Assembly (NCBI GenBank): GCA_002835675.1 | Contig: PIZR01000007.1 | Location: forward strand, 204,287-268,286 | Source of the DNA: Bacillus sp. BA3 | GTDB taxonomy: Bacteria > Bacillota > Bacilli > Bacillales > DSM-1321 | Reading direction: 5' to 3' | DNA length: 64,000 nt | Shown here: one piece after another, positions 1 to 8,881 of the stretch | Numbering within the stretch: position 1 is the stretch's first letter | How the letters are laid out: every line of letters starts with the position of its first letter | The notes under the pieces: model-generated | What the model saw: the letters and a program-made list of their open reading frames with translations, nothing else | What the model was told of the DNA's origin: nothing | Databases searched by the model: none | Made by a program: the position numbers and the translations under genes

Positions 1-1
1 C

Positions 2-520
2 ATCCTTGCAAATGGCCCGAAACACGGACAGGCACTTGCGGGAATATTGAAATTGACGGCCCCGACCATATCACACCATTTAACGAAATTGAAGGACATT
101 AATTTAGTGAAGGATCGCAGGGAAAAAAATACGGTATATTATTTTTTGAATGAAGATGTACTGAAGCATTATTCGTCAGCATTACCTAAAATGGTTTCAA
201 ATAAGGGGGACTCTAATAATATGGATAATCAAAAGCTGAATTTAGAACACAAAAAGATCCTTGAAAACTTCTATACGCCAGATGGCCGACTAAAAACAAT
301 ACCGGCACAAAGGAAAAAGAAAATGATCATCCTTCATCATATTGGCAGCCTTCTGGAAAAGGGACGTAAGTATCCAGAAAAAGAACTGAATGAATTCATA
401 CAGTCATTCCATGATGATTATGCAACGATAAGGCGTGAACTCATTATCGGAAGCATCATGTACCGTGAAAACAGCATTTATGAGCTGAATCCCCGCGAGA
501 TGTGGGCTGACATCGTTTAA
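2..520 (+). CDS. ArsR-type HTH regulator with DUF2087 domain, 5' end cut by window edge
   Basis: The frame is open from the first bases, so the real start lies outside the window; the TTG at 47 is internal to the helix-turn-helix. The visible N-terminal part (ILANGPKHGQALAGILKLTA, then PTISHHLTKLKD) matches a winged-helix ArsR recognition region. The C-terminal half, from about residue 85 of the visible 172, has the FYTPDGRLKTIPAQRKKK signature of DUF2087, a domain often fused to such HTHs. It is probably a transcriptional regulator whose ligand is unknown. It converges with the wall hydrolase at 582 and shares the terminator at 537-570. No metal-binding cysteines are visible in the part present. 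Family call is firm, target unknown. Confidence 0.85.
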   Translation: MLANGPKHGQALAGILKLTAPTISHHLTKLKDINLVKDRREKNTVYYFLNEDVLKHYSSALPKMVSNKGDSNNMDNQKLNLEHKKILENFYTPDGRLKTIPAQRKKKMIILHHIGSLLEKGRKYPEKELNEFIQSFHDDYATIRRELIIGSIMYRENSIYELNPREMWADIV

Positions 521-536
521 CGGAAGGATTCTAAAT

Positions 537-570
537 TAAAAACCGGCCTCCCATTTGGAAAGCCGGTTCT
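537..570 (-). terminator. Intrinsic terminator between convergent genes
   Basis: AACCGGC (541-547) pairs with GCCGGTT (562-568). Read on the minus strand the hairpin is followed by TTTTTAATTT, so it best serves the wall hydrolase gene; it may also stop the plus-strand regulator. Confidence 0.75.
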
Positions 571-581
571 TGAGATGCAGT

Positions 582-1181
582 TTATATGGCAAAATGGTGA
601 CCGCCGATTATTTTGATTACATCTAATTGTTTCATCCATTCGCTGTCCGAAATGCTAGGATTCCAAAAATACAATGCATCATTTGTATAGCCATGAATCG
701 CCAATGCTTCATTGACAGCTTTCTTGGCGTCATCTCCTGCTGGTTTATTTATACTGCCATCACCAACAGGCGAGAATTGGTTTTTTTGATAGATGACTTC
801 CCGTACCGTATCAGGAAATTCATCGCTATCAAGGCGATTCAAAACAACTCCTGCCACCTCGACCTTACCTCTGTATGGCTCCCCTTTAGCTTCTGCATGC
901 ACAAGCCTTGCTAATAATTCTTTATCTTTTTCATTCATTACATGTGGAATAATCAATGTTTTACCGGGCTCGGCAACATTATTTACATTATTATTGACTT
1001 CTTTTAACTTACCGATTGGAACACCGTGCTGCTTCGCAATATCCCATATCGATTCACCTTGTTTAATGACATGTTTGGTTGATCCATCCGAAGCTTTACT
1101 GGTCGTTCCCTTAGGAAAAGCTATCCCAAGTATGATGACACTTAGAGTCATTATCACAGTTATTATAACTGATAATTTCAT
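582..1181 (-). CDS. LysM plus SleB/CwlJ-type cell wall hydrolase
   Basis: This 199-residue exported protein has an N-terminal hydrophobic signal or anchor segment (residues 3-24), a LysM motif (about 37-80, with HVIKQGESIWDIAKQHGV) and a C-terminal Hydrolase_2 domain. The last carries the conserved LARLVHAEAKGEPYRGKVEVAGVVLNR-type start of SleB/CwlJ enzymes (described here by its first residues LARLVHAEAKGEP). Members cleave cortex or vegetative peptidoglycan. The size and architecture resemble B. subtilis YkvT rather than SleB proper. The ATG is preceded by GAGGAGG at good spacing. It appears monocistronic. Whether it acts in spores or growing cells cannot be told from sequence. Confidence 0.88.
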   Translation of the reverse strand: MKLSVIITVIMTLSVIILGIAFPKGTTSKASDGSTKHVIKQGESIWDIAKQHGVPIGKLKEVNNNVNNVAEPGKTLIIPHVMNEKDKELLARLVHAEAKGEPYRGKVEVAGVVLNRLDSDEFPDTVREVIYQKNQFSPVGDGSINKPAGDDAKKAVNEALAIHGYTNDALYFWNPSISDSEWMKQLDVIKIIGGHHFAI

Positions 1182-1286
1182 CCTGTAACCTCCTCGTTAA
1201 GCATCTTCCTAGGATAACAGACCATATGGGAGAAAACAGTGCTAAATTTTTTCCAAGGAAATGAAGGAAAAATTTTCACGGGTCTA

Positions 1287-1862
1287 TTAACTTCGAAATT
1301 TTAATGATTTCCATTCTTCCCTTAGCATTCCCATTCTGATTGAATCGTAATAATAACCATCATGATAACGGCATTTTCTCAACCTTCCCTCTACTTGCAT
1401 GCCCACCTTTTCTCCAACTGCGATCATACGTTCATTACCTGACCACGTCGTCAGACCAACCCGCTCAATCTCCATTTTTTCGAATAAATAACCTATGTAT
1501 AACATTAACGCTTCTGTTCCGTAACCGCCGTTCCAATACTCGGGCTCAAAAATCGTAATTCCGATTTCAAGCCAGCGTGAAGGTTCATGTTCCCAGTAAT
1601 ATACAACAGAGCCTATTATTTGATCGTTTTTTTCCATTAATAACTCGGAGTAAGCCCCCATTTTCTCATCATAGGTTTTATGCTTCAGTTCTTTTTCGAT
1701 ATACGTTTGGAAATCAATGAGTTCTAGAGGATAATAAGGTGCATCCCACTTTTTCCATTCTGGATCGGCTTCTCCATATTTCAGGCTCCATAAACGTTTT
1801 AAATCGGCTTGTTTAACATTCCTCAATATTACTTTGCTTCCTTCAATCCAAACATCGTCCAA
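1287..1862 (-). CDS. GNAT acetyltransferase, RimJ/RimL-like
   Basis: About 190 residues of a GNAT fold: beta1 strand VILRNVKQADLKRLW, a central WLEIGITIFEPEYWNGGYGTEA acetyl-CoA-binding region (read as WLEIGITIFEP then NGGYGTEA) and a C-terminal VGMQVEGRLRKCRYHDGYYYD segment typical of RimJ/RimL relatives (key part EGRLRKCRYHDG). The substrate is unknown: protein N-termini, polyamines or drugs are all possible in this branch. The frame stays open to a GTG at 1877, but GGAGGA lies 7 nt before a TTG at 1862, so I chose the TTG. It is transcribed alone on the minus strand between the wall hydrolase and the YjbQ gene. Confidence 0.82.
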   Translation of the reverse strand: MDDVWIEGSKVILRNVKQADLKRLWSLKYGEADPEWKKWDAPYYPLELIDFQTYIEKELKHKTYDEKMGAYSELLMEKNDQIIGSVVYYWEHEPSRWLEIGITIFEPEYWNGGYGTEALMLYIGYLFEKMEIERVGLTTWSGNERMIAVGEKVGMQVEGRLRKCRYHDGYYYDSIRMGMLREEWKSLKFRS

Positions 1863-1901
1863 TCCGCTTCCTCCCACTTCATCCTTGCCATACCTTCCAT
1901 T

Positions 1902-2306
1902 TTACCGGTCGACACATAATTTTATAAAATATTGCCTTTCTCTGGGACCATCGAATTCACAAAAATATACACCCTGCCATGTACCAAGGATTAAGCTCCC
2001 TTTATGGATAATCACCTGCTGTGAAGAACCAGCCGTACTTGATTTCAAATGGGCAGCCGTGTTTCCTTCCATATGTAAATCCAATGTATGATTCCATGGG
2101 TATTGCTCATCAAATCTTCTTAGCATATCCTTTTTGACATCGGGATCAGCATTTTCATTAATCGTGATTCCTGCTGTCGTATGTGGACAATATATAAGAG
2201 CTATCCCCTCTTGAACCCCATTTTCATTAATGAAGGCCTGTACTTCTGTCGTTACATCAATCATATCATCCCTTTTCGTCGTTTTTAAGGTATTTTTCTT
2301 CAGCAT
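1902..2306 (-). CDS. YjbQ/UPF0047 family protein
   Basis: This 134-residue protein matches UPF0047 end to end. It has the [18 protein letters not shown] core (residues about 39-56), [13 protein letters not shown] and [19 protein letters not shown]. The conserved His, Asp and Glu residues cluster as expected for this small metal-binding fold. Family members have been described as weak thiamine-phosphate synthase-like enzymes, but the real role is unsettled. The ATG is preceded by AAAGGGAGTG. Length is normal. No operon partner is evident. Confidence 0.9.
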   Translation of the reverse strand: MLKKNTLKTTKRDDMIDVTTEVQAFINENGVQEGIALIYCPHTTAGITINENADPDVKKDMLRRFDEQYPWNHTLDLHMEGNTAAHLKSSTAGSSQQVIIHKGSLILGTWQGVYFCEFDGPRERQYFIKLCVDR

Positions 2307-2667
2307 GTACGTTCACTCCCTTTTGTCAATTTAATACTCCTTTACCCATAAACATAACATTCATGCTTTAAAAAACCAGTCGATATTAAGATTAGCAAAC
2401 CTTATAATAATTATTTTGTTTTAATATTGGATCTATAAGGAATGAGGGAGGTGAGGATGGTTTGAATCCGGATCGACCAATTGAGGACTGTGCGAAAAAT
2501 CTCATCCGGCTCTTGTAGTTGAAAATAAAATAGGCTATAGGCTTCTAGCCACATTTAATAATTAATCATATATCTTTTAAAGTGACGCAAGGTTTCCTGA
2601 AGCGAACCGCATTTTTGTATCACCCTTTCGGCAACCGGATTGAAGTTTTGGATTGGATATAAGAAAA
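2307..2667. other. Intergenic stretch with no convincing gene
   Basis: This stretch lies upstream of the YjbQ gene and left of the IS1182-like relic. A ribosome-site-like GGGAGGTGAGG precedes an ATG at about 2457, but the frame closes after two codons. I see no RNA gene and no sustained reading frame here. It may hold decayed coding DNA. Confidence 0.5.
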
Positions 2668-2698
2668 GCGGACCCGATGTAATTGGATTAGCTTTCAG
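2668..2698 (-). repeat. Outer copy of duplicated fruA terminator hairpin
   Basis: The stretch starting GCGGACCCGATGTAATTGG matches the hairpin at 3762-3795 at about 22 of 28 aligned positions. On the minus strand it is followed by TTTTCTT, so it keeps the T-run the gene-proximal copy lacks. The two copies bracket the insertion relic. Confidence 0.6.
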
Positions 2699-2699
2699 A

Positions 2700-2741
2700 C
2701 TGAAGACAAACTCAACGAAAATCGAGTTTGTCTTCAGTTTT
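2700..2741 (+). terminator. Strong hairpin with T-run inside the IS relic
   Basis: CTGAAGACAAACTC (2700-2713) pairs with GAGTTTGTCTTCAG (2724-2737) around an AACGAAAATC loop, followed by TTTTTTT. It resembles the 34557-34596 hairpin next to the other IS1182 relic, so it may be part of the element that blocks incoming transcription. Confidence 0.6.
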
Positions 2742-2843
2742 TTTGTTTTAGGCTATGTTAATTTTCATTGTTAATTTACGATTGAAATAACAGCTAATCG
2801 AATAAAATGAATTTATCCTCTTTTGTAAGTTGCCGATATAGCA

Positions 2844-3080
2844 TTAGTTCTCACCCAATTCTAACTCCTTTATGCTCATGCCTTCCGTGGTTAATCGGAA
2901 TAGACCGAACATTACTGGATTAGCTTGCACCCACCCTTCACGGACTAACTCTTTAAGAGTCTGATTTATACAGGATAGAGTTCCCCATTCTTTCGGAAGA
3001 CGGCCAGAAATTTGAATCGGTGTCTGCCAATCAGTGGTTAATGATAGCAACAAGTTTCGTTGTTTTGGGGTCAAGTCCAT
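2844..3080 (-). CDS. Small winged-helix-like hypothetical protein
   Basis: This 78-residue protein (LTPKQRNLLLSL, then CINQTLKELVREGWV and LFRLTTEGMSIKEL) has the helix pattern and LTTEG hairpin of a small winged-helix DNA-binding domain, though I cannot place it in a named family. A good ribosome site (GGGAGGTAGTAAGT) precedes the ATG at 3080. It lies inside the decayed IS1182-like region. It may therefore be a passenger, or a host gene trapped between two insertions. Function unknown. Confidence 0.55.
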   Translation of the reverse strand: MDLTPKQRNLLLSLTTDWQTPIQISGRLPKEWGTLSCINQTLKELVREGWVQANPVMFGLFRLTTEGMSIKELELGEN

Positions 3081-3198
3081 ACTTACTACCTCCCAGTTTT
3101 TAGGTCGCCATTATTAATGGTACGTTCTTAATGACTGAAAAGTTTCGTTAATCGGTAATAAACAGCTATCTACAATAATTTTTCTTATAGATAAATTA

Positions 3199-3366
3199 TC
3201 ACTTCAATATTGTGAAACCCCAATTAGCCAAAGCTCGATCGGCAATAAATTGACATCGGACAATACGCTTGCTAGATGCTTGAATGGCTTTTTCTTCGTA
3301 TGTAAAAAGCAAAGGATTGGATCCTTGCCGCTTTAAATCAGATGGAACAGAACGTGTTAAAGGACT
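3199..3366 (-). pseudogene. Headless coding fragment, unknown family
   Basis: On the minus strand a frame of about 55 codons runs from a TAG near 3369 to a TGA at 3199-3201, reading LTRSVPSDLKRQGSNPLLF and later RIVRCQFIADRALANWG. The composition looks protein-like, but there is no start codon with a ribosome site. I read it as the 3' remnant of a gene broken by insertion or deletion. I do not recognise the family. Confidence 0.35.
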
Positions 3367-3439
3367 CTACCACATCCAGAATGTGAAAAATTCATCGATA
3401 TTAATTAGAGTTGGTTTTATTTTTTTAGGTATAGTGAAA

Positions 3440-3690
3440 CATCTATCCTAAGGACGCACATGCCATCAAGGACACATTCAAGAAGAAATAAATCAAGATC
3501 GTAAAAAACAGTGTAAAGAAGTCCTTTCCACCAGATAAGTTTATCAAGAAAGAAGACAGGGAGATTAAAGAAAGTTCAACTGATCCTGAGAGTAGCTACT
3601 ATGTGCAAGAGAACAAAACAGCTTGCCTATTCGTTTCATGCGGCAGCAGAAAATACGCATGATAGTCACTTATCCTCTATTAATAACTGC
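3440..3690 (+). pseudogene. IS1182-family transposase remnant
   Basis: Three-frame reading of the plus strand recovers conserved IS1182 transposase pieces: IKESSTDPESSYYVQE in one frame and RTKQLAYSFHAAAENTHDSH in another. These correspond to the family's KESTTDPESGYYVK and ERTKQFAYSFHAA...NTHDSH blocks. The frames are separated by stops and a shift, and a stretch between FHAA and THDSH is deleted. It cannot make an active transposase. Confidence 0.7.
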
Positions 3691-3761
3691 TTCCATCCAA
3701 TAAAATTAAAAAAGGTTCCGGAATGATGCCATTCCGAAACCTTTTTGTCTACAAACTGAAT

Positions 3762-3795
3762 GCGGATCCAATGTACTTGGACCCGCTTTCTTTCA
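3762..3795 (-). terminator. fruA terminator hairpin, gene-proximal copy
   Basis: On the minus strand GCGGGTCCAA and TTGGATCCGC form a 10-bp stem just after the fruA stop, but the expected T-run is missing and IS sequence follows. A second copy with a T-run is at 2668-2698. Confidence 0.6.
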
Positions 3796-3801
3796 GTTTT
3801 T

Positions 3802-5694
3802 TTATATCCGTTTCTTTTTCCAGAATCCCAATATTAAAGCGGTAATAAGGGCTCCTATTAAAATAGCCAGCAAATAGCGGAAAGGATGGTTGACTAGAGG
3901 GATGACAAATATTCCCCCATGAGGCGCTGGCAAAGTTACACCAAAAGCCATTGACAGGGCTCCTGCCGTCGCTGCCCCAACAACACTGCTGACGATAACG
4001 CGCAATGGATCCGCCGCCGCAAAAGGAATGGCACCCTCTGTGATGAATGAAGCACCCATGAAGTAATTAGTGAATCCGGACTTCCTTTCCATTTCACTGA
4101 ATTTACTTTTAAAGAATGTTGTTGCAAATGCGATTCCCAGGGGAGGAACCATTCCGCCAGCCATTACTGCAGCATGCGGTCCGAAACTTGATGCCTCAAT
4201 GGCTGCAATCCCAAAGGTGAATGCTGCTTTATTTAAAGGTCCGCCCATATCCACAGCCATCATACCCCCAAGAATCAGGCCTAGGAATATTGCGTTCGTT
4301 CCGGATAAGCCCTGAAGCCAATTGGTCAGGCCCGTGTTAATTGCTGTTACTGGTTCATTTATAAGAAATATCATGATAAACCCTGTAATTAACATTCCGA
4401 AAACAGGATAGAGTAAAACCGGTTTAATGCCATCGAGTGTTTGCGGTAACTTGGAAAACAATTTTCTTAAAAGTAATACGACATAACCTGCAAGGAAACC
4501 GGCGATCAGTCCGCCAAGAAAACCGGCATTGGCCTGTGCTGCCAATAATCCCCCTACCATACCAGGAGCAAAACCTGGACGGTCGGCAATACTTGAAGCA
4601 ATGAATCCAGCCAGGACAGGGATAAGTAAGAAGAAAGCACCATTTCCACCGCCAATATCACTTAATGCTTTGGCAATCGGATTATACTCCGGATTTGCCG
4701 GATCGGCTGCCTCTATCCCGAAAAAGAATGAAAGCGCAATCAGGATTCCGCCCCCGACGACAAATGGAAGCATATTACTTACGCCATTCATTAAGTGCTT
4801 GTAGATCCCCAATCCTCCTTTAGCTGAATCACCTTCATCACTTTTATCATTTCCAGTTCCTTTGTAAACAGGTGCATCCTGATTCACGGCTCTGGTTAAC
4901 AGCTCCTCGGTCTTCCGGATTCCATGGGCAACAGGCACAATAATGACATGTTTTCCATTAAAACGATCCATTTCCACCTGCTTATCCGCTGCGACGATAA
5001 TTGCATCCGCCTCATCAATCTCTGCAGCGGTTAAACCATTTTTGATTCCAGTGGAACCATTTGTTTCCACTTTGAAATCGATTCCCATTTCCTTCGCTTT
5101 GGCCTTTAACGCATCGGCAGCCATATAAGTATGGGCAATTCCTGTTGGACATGCTGTAACGGCAAGGATTTTACCTCCTTTATCGTTACCACTGGCATCA
5201 TTACTTGATTGCTCCTCTTCCCTTTCTTCTTCATAAGCCTCCATTTCTTTTTGATTGATTATCTCCAACACTTCCTCACCGGAAGAAGCAGAAATCAAGC
5301 GGGCTCTGAATTTATCATCCATCAGTAACGAAGAAAGCCGTGAAAGGGTTTCCAAGTGATCTGCATTCGCTCCTTCACTTGCTGCAATCATAAAGAACAA
5401 ATGAGCTGGCTGCCCATCAAGCGATTCATAATCAACACCACTGACCGATTTGCCGAAACAGATGGCTGGTACCCTTACAGCATTTGTTTTTGCGTGCGGT
5501 ATGGCTATCCCCTCACCAATCCCTGTTGTGCTTTGTTCTTCACGTTTTAAGATGGCAGCTTTGAAACCCTCCACATCGTTTAACCTGTCTGCCTCGGCCA
5601 ACTTTCCTGATAGTTCATCAATGACTGCTTGCTTTGTAACACTTTGCAAATCTATTATGATTGTATCCAATTTTAACAAGTCTGTAATTTTCAT
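3802..5694 (-). CDS. fruA: Fructose-specific PTS enzyme IIABC
   Basis: This 630-residue membrane permease imports fructose and phosphorylates it to fructose-1-phosphate. The domain order is EIIA (1-150, phospho-accepting His67 in IPHAKT), a charged linker, EIIB (about 175-275, phospho-Cys182 in AVTACPTGIAHTY) and EIIC (about 300-630, multiple hydrophobic spans, with FITEGAIPFAAADP near the end). Length fits the B. subtilis FruA type. It is the last gene of fruR-fruK-fruA, starting 4 nt after the fruK stop. Product goes to FruK. Its downstream terminator was hit by an IS1182-like insertion. Confidence 0.96.
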   Translation of the reverse strand: MKITDLLKLDTIIIDLQSVTKQAVIDELSGKLAEADRLNDVEGFKAAILKREEQSTTGIGEGIAIPHAKTNAVRVPAICFGKSVSGVDYESLDGQPAHLFFMIAASEGANADHLETLSRLSSLLMDDKFRARLISASSGEEVLEIINQKEMEAYEEEREEEQSSNDASGNDKGGKILAVTACPTGIAHTYMAADALKAKAKEMGIDFKVETNGSTGIKNGLTAAEIDEADAIIVAADKQVEMDRFNGKHVIIVPVAHGIRKTEELLTRAVNQDAPVYKGTGNDKSDEGDSAKGGLGIYKHLMNGVSNMLPFVVGGGILIALSFFFGIEAADPANPEYNPIAKALSDIGGGNGAFFLLIPVLAGFIASSIADRPGFAPGMVGGLLAAQANAGFLGGLIAGFLAGYVVLLLRKLFSKLPQTLDGIKPVLLYPVFGMLITGFIMIFLINEPVTAINTGLTNWLQGLSGTNAIFLGLILGGMMAVDMGGPLNKAAFTFGIAAIEASSFGPHAAVMAGGMVPPLGIAFATTFFKSKFSEMERKSGFTNYFMGASFITEGAIPFAAADPLRVIVSSVVGAATAGALSMAFGVTLPAPHGGIFVIPLVNHPFRYLLAILIGALITALILGFWKKKRI

Positions 5695-5698
5695 AGAG

Positions 5699-6619
5699 TC
5701 AGCCTCCTGTTAGTTGATTGATGGCAATTTGCGGTAATAACTCTTCAATTTTATCCAGTGTACCGAGATCGGATGAAAAGGCTGTAGCACTTCCTGCGGC
5801 AAGACTGAAGCGGAAAGCGGATAAAATATCCCCTGTCCTTTCATATGTCCCGATGAAACCTGCGACCATGGAATCACCGGCACCCACTGAGTTGATGACG
5901 TTCCCTTTTGGAACATTTGCGGAATATGAATCTCCACCGGTGCAAAGCACGGCCCCCTGTCCCGCCATTGAAACAATAACATTTTGTGCTCCTGCTTCAA
6001 CCAATTTAGTGCCATATTCTCTAGCATCATCAACCGTCCTTATTTCTGTGGAAAAAAGCTCACCCAGTTCATGGTGATTCGGCTTTATTAAAAATGGCCG
6101 GTGTGGAAGGACATTCAATAATCCCTTGCCACTCGTATCCACCACCACTTTAATGCCGTTATCGGAACATGACCTTGCCATGGCTTCGTATACATCCGAT
6201 GGAACGCTTGGAGGGATGCTTCCTGACAAAATGAGGATATCATTATTATTCAACTGTTCAATTTGACTAAATAATTGTTGATAATTCCCTTTTGAAATGA
6301 CTGGCCCTTGGCTATTAATTTCGGTCTCCAGCCCTGTCTTCAATTTGATGTTTATTCTTGTATCTCCAGCTATCTCTGTAAAGTCCGTGAAAATCTCTTC
6401 CTGTCTTAAGAACCTTTTTACAAATTCACCTGTTTGTCCACCGATGAATCCTAAAGCTGTCGTACTATTGCCCAGCCTTTTAAGCACTCGGGAAACATTG
6501 ATCCCTTTCCCTCCAGGGAATTTTGCATCATAACTGGTTCGATTCACCTTGCCCATTTGAAAACTTTCCACCTCGACAAGGTAATCGATGGATGGGTTGA
6601 GTGTCACTGTATAAATCAT
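5699..6619 (-). CDS. fruK: 1-phosphofructokinase
   Basis: This 306-residue PfkB-family sugar kinase turns fructose-1-phosphate plus ATP into fructose-1,6-bisphosphate. The first PfkB signature is GGKGINVSRVLKRLG (about residues 36-50), and the C-terminal NSVGAGDSMVAGF carries the catalytic Asp. The ATG shares one base with the fruR stop (TAATG), showing translational coupling. It lies between regulator and transporter, which fixes it as FruK rather than LacC or PfkB. Confidence 0.95.
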   Translation of the reverse strand: MIYTVTLNPSIDYLVEVESFQMGKVNRTSYDAKFPGGKGINVSRVLKRLGNSTTALGFIGGQTGEFVKRFLRQEEIFTDFTEIAGDTRINIKLKTGLETEINSQGPVISKGNYQQLFSQIEQLNNNDILILSGSIPPSVPSDVYEAMARSCSDNGIKVVVDTSGKGLLNVLPHRPFLIKPNHHELGELFSTEIRTVDDAREYGTKLVEAGAQNVIVSMAGQGAVLCTGGDSYSANVPKGNVINSVGAGDSMVAGFIGTYERTGDILSAFRFSLAAGSATAFSSDLGTLDKIEELLPQIAINQLTGG

Positions 6620-7371
6620 TAAATGGTCACGACCTTTACCTTTGGATTTTTATCGAGTTGAGCAACAGCCTCTTCATCATTGCTGTCTGTAAGGATTATG
6701 GCATCGCTTACATCTGCCACCTTAGCGAAAGTAGCTTCATTCAGTTTTGAACTGTCAGCAAGCACATAAGTTTCGTTAGAGAGGCGTAACGCCATCTTCT
6801 TCAGTAGGGCTTCTTCCGGGTCGGGTGTTGTGAAACCCAGATCTTGATGGATGCCGTTCATTCCCAAGAAACATTTATCAAAACGGTATTCATTCAAAAA
6901 CTGTACAGCATTACTTCCTATAACCGCATTTGTCGAAAATTTAATCGTTCCGCCAACTAACACTGTTTTGATTTCCAATTCGATGAGTTTTGGAATATGC
7001 ATAAGACCATTTGTCAGCACCGTTATATTTTTATCCTTTAAATAAGGAATCATTTCCGCAGTTGTCGTGCCTGCATCAAGATATATACAATCATTTTTCT
7101 CTATGAATGAAGCCGCCAGCTTTGCTATAAGTTGTTTTTCAGCTCTTGCTTTGTTTTGTTTTTCAATAGTTGTTGGTTCAAGGCCTTTTCTTTGAAGTAA
7201 AGAGGCCCCGCCATGCACACGCTTCAAGAGCTTCATTTCTTCGAGTTGCACTAAATCTCTCCGAATGGTCGACTCCGAGGCTTGTAGCTGATCTACAAGC
7301 TCCTGCAGCTTTACCGTTCCATGTTCTTTAAGGATCGATAAGATGAACTGGTGCCTTTCAGTTGTCAACAA
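6619..7371 (-). CDS. fruR: DeoR-family repressor of the fructose operon
   Basis: This protein of about 250 residues has an N-terminal DeoR helix-turn-helix (VKLQELVDQLQASESTIRRD then LLKRVHGGA) and a C-terminal DeoR sensor domain (YLDAGTTTAEMIP, DKCFLGMNGI). By family precedent it represses fruRKA and responds to fructose-1-phosphate. The frame is open to GTG 7380, but GAGGTGG precedes TTG 7371 by 5 nt. Starting there gives MLTTERHQ, matching the usual FruR N-terminus, so I chose 7371. It is first in the operon and overlaps fruK by one base, so it is probably autoregulated. Confidence 0.92.
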   Translation of the reverse strand: MLTTERHQFILSILKEHGTVKLQELVDQLQASESTIRRDLVQLEEMKLLKRVHGGASLLQRKGLEPTTIEKQNKARAEKQLIAKLAASFIEKNDCIYLDAGTTTAEMIPYLKDKNITVLTNGLMHIPKLIELEIKTVLVGGTIKFSTNAVIGSNAVQFLNEYRFDKCFLGMNGIHQDLGFTTPDPEEALLKKMALRLSNETYVLADSSKLNEATFAKVADVSDAIILTDSNDEEAVAQLDKNPKVKVVTI

Positions 7372-7445
7372 TTCGCCCACCTCACTTTAATATCATCATC
7401 ATATATGAAAACGAAGGAATAATCAATCACAAACGTTTAAAAATA

Positions 7446-7488
7446 CTCAAATTCATTCAAAAATACCTTCAAAAACATTCAATTTCAA
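7446..7488 (-). promoter_or_regulatory. Candidate FruR operator array
   Basis: Upstream of fruR the minus strand carries repeated TTGA(A/G) cores, four of them spaced 10, 12 and 10 bp apart (TTGAATG, TTGAAGG, TTGAATG, TTGAGTA). Helically phased direct repeats are typical of DeoR-type operators. The -35/-10 boxes are not clear enough to call. Confidence 0.4.
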
Positions 7489-7556
7489 TTGAGATAACCT
7501 TTCTTGAACCCCATTATCTCTTTTTCTATGAAAATATCCTTTCAGTTCTTCAAAAC

Positions 7557-7592
7557 AAAAAACCCCCATGTCATGATGACAGGGGGGTTTCT
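7557..7592 (-). terminator. Terminator of odhAB
   Basis: On the minus strand AACCCCCCTGTCAT pairs with ATGACATGGGGGTT, followed by TTTTGTTTTG. It lies right after the odhB stop. Confidence 0.88.
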
Positions 7593-7602
7593 TATTATTT
7601 TA

Positions 7603-8880
7603 TTAGCCTTGAAGTAAAAGTTGTTCTGGATCTTCCAGCATATCTTTGATAGCCACTAAGAAACCAACAGCTTCTTTTCCGTCTACGATACGGTGATCAT
7701 AAGATAATGCAAGGTACATCATTGGTCTGTTTTCGATTTGATCTCCAACAGCGATTGGACGAGTCTTGATTGTATGCATGCCCAAGATCCCAACTTGAGG
7801 GGCATTCAAGATTGGTGTTGATAATAGGGAACCGAAAGTCCCTCCATTTGTGATGGTGAAAGTACCACCTGATAAATCTGAAAGTCCCAGTTTGTTGTTA
7901 CGCGCTTTAACAGCTAAATCGGAAATGTTCTTCTCGATTTCAGCAAAGCTTTTGCGGTCAGCATCCCTTACTACCGGAACAACAAGACCTTCATCTGTGG
8001 ATACAGCTACACCGATATCATAAAAATTCTTTTTCAGGATATGGTCGCCTTGGATTTCAGCATTCAATAGCGGATATTTTTTCAATGCGCCAATGACCGC
8101 TTTAGTGAAGAATGACATGAAACCAAGTTTAACGTCATTTGTTTTCACGAAAGAATCCTTATGGCGGTTACGCAATTCCATGACTGCAGAAAGATCGACT
8201 TCGTTAAAAGTAGTAAGCATGGCTGCTTCGGATTGTACTTGAACTAGACGTTTGGCAATGGTTTGACGACGGCGTGTCATCTTAACCACTTCAATGCGGT
8301 CATCATTCACTTCAACAGGAGCGGCTGCTTGTTTAGCTGCAGGAGCTTGTTTTGGAGCTGCCGCAGGTGCTGTAGGAGCTGCAGGAGCATTACTTGCTGC
8401 TTCTACGTCTTGTACACGTACACGACCTAGTGGGTCGGCTACAGGCACTTGAGTCAAGTCAATTCCTTTTTCACGAGCCAATTTCCTTGCAGCTGGTGAA
8501 GCAATAACTTGTTGAGTGGATGATGCTTCTTTCGCTTCTGCTTTAGGAGCCTCTTTAGCAGGAGCCGCTTGTTCAGCCTTAGCTGGTTCTGCTTTAGCTT
8601 CTTCAACCTTAGGAGCTTCCGCTTTTGGAGCTGCTGCAGCTGATCCATTTTCATCAACGATGGCGATAGCCTGTCCGACTTGGACAGTATCGCCTTCTTC
8701 TGCTAAATGTTCCGAAAGTGTACCAGTATAATCTGAAATGATTTCCACGTTGACTTTATCCGTTTCAAGTTCAAGGACATATTCTCCTTTTTCAACGTGA
8801 TCACCGGGTTGTTTTAACCATTGCGCAATAGATCCTTCAGAAATTGATTCTGCTAATTCAGGTACTTTTACTTCAGCCAT
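7603..8880 (-). CDS. odhB: 2-oxoglutarate dehydrogenase E2, dihydrolipoyl succinyltransferase
   Basis: This 425-residue E2 transfers the succinyl group to CoA in the 2-oxoglutarate dehydrogenase complex. It has an N-terminal lipoyl domain (lipoylated Lys42 in ETDKVNVEI), an Ala/Pro/Lys-rich linker, a peripheral subunit-binding domain ([15 protein letters not shown], then [12 protein letters not shown]), a second linker and a catalytic domain ending with [17 protein letters not shown], which holds the HxxxDG active site. The frame extends to 8898, but GGGGGAG precedes the ATG at 8880, giving [12 protein letters not shown], so that start is preferred. It follows odhA by one base in one operon. 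Confidence 0.95.
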   Translation of the reverse strand: MAEVKVPELAESISEGSIAQWLKQPGDHVEKGEYVLELETDKVNVEIISDYTGTLSEHLAEEGDTVQVGQAIAIVDENGSAAAAPKAEAPKVEEAKAEPAKAEQAAPAKEAPKAEAKEASSTQQVIASPAARKLAREKGIDLTQVPVADPLGRVRVQDVEAASNAPAAPTAPAAAPKQAPAAKQAAAPVEVNDDRIEVVKMTRRRQTIAKRLVQVQSEAAMLTTFNEVDLSAVMELRNRHKDSFVKTNDVKLGFMSFFTKAVIGALKKYPLLNAEIQGDHILKKNFYDIGVAVSTDEGLVVPVVRDADRKSFAEIEKNISDLAVKARNNKLGLSDLSGGTFTITNGGTFGSLLSTPILNAPQVGILGMHTIKTRPIAVGDQIENRPMMYLALSYDHRIVDGKEAVGFLVAIKDMLEDPEQLLLQG

Positions 8881-8881
8881 T

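Larger units (their letters stand above)
2699..3761. mobile_element. Decayed IS1182-family insertion between two copies of a terminator
   Basis: The right end reads TTTTTGTCTACAAACTGAA, the same terminus as the IS1182-like relic at 35044. The left end reads GAAGACAAACTC, an imperfect inverted match. Plus-strand transposase remains lie at about 3440-3685. A strong hairpin with a T-run sits just inside the left end (2700-2741). The element also contains an intact 78-residue minus-strand ORF (2844-3080) and a broken minus-strand coding fragment (3199-3366). It is flanked by related terminator hairpins, see 2668-2698 and 3762-3795. This is clearly an old, non-functional insertion. Confidence 0.6.
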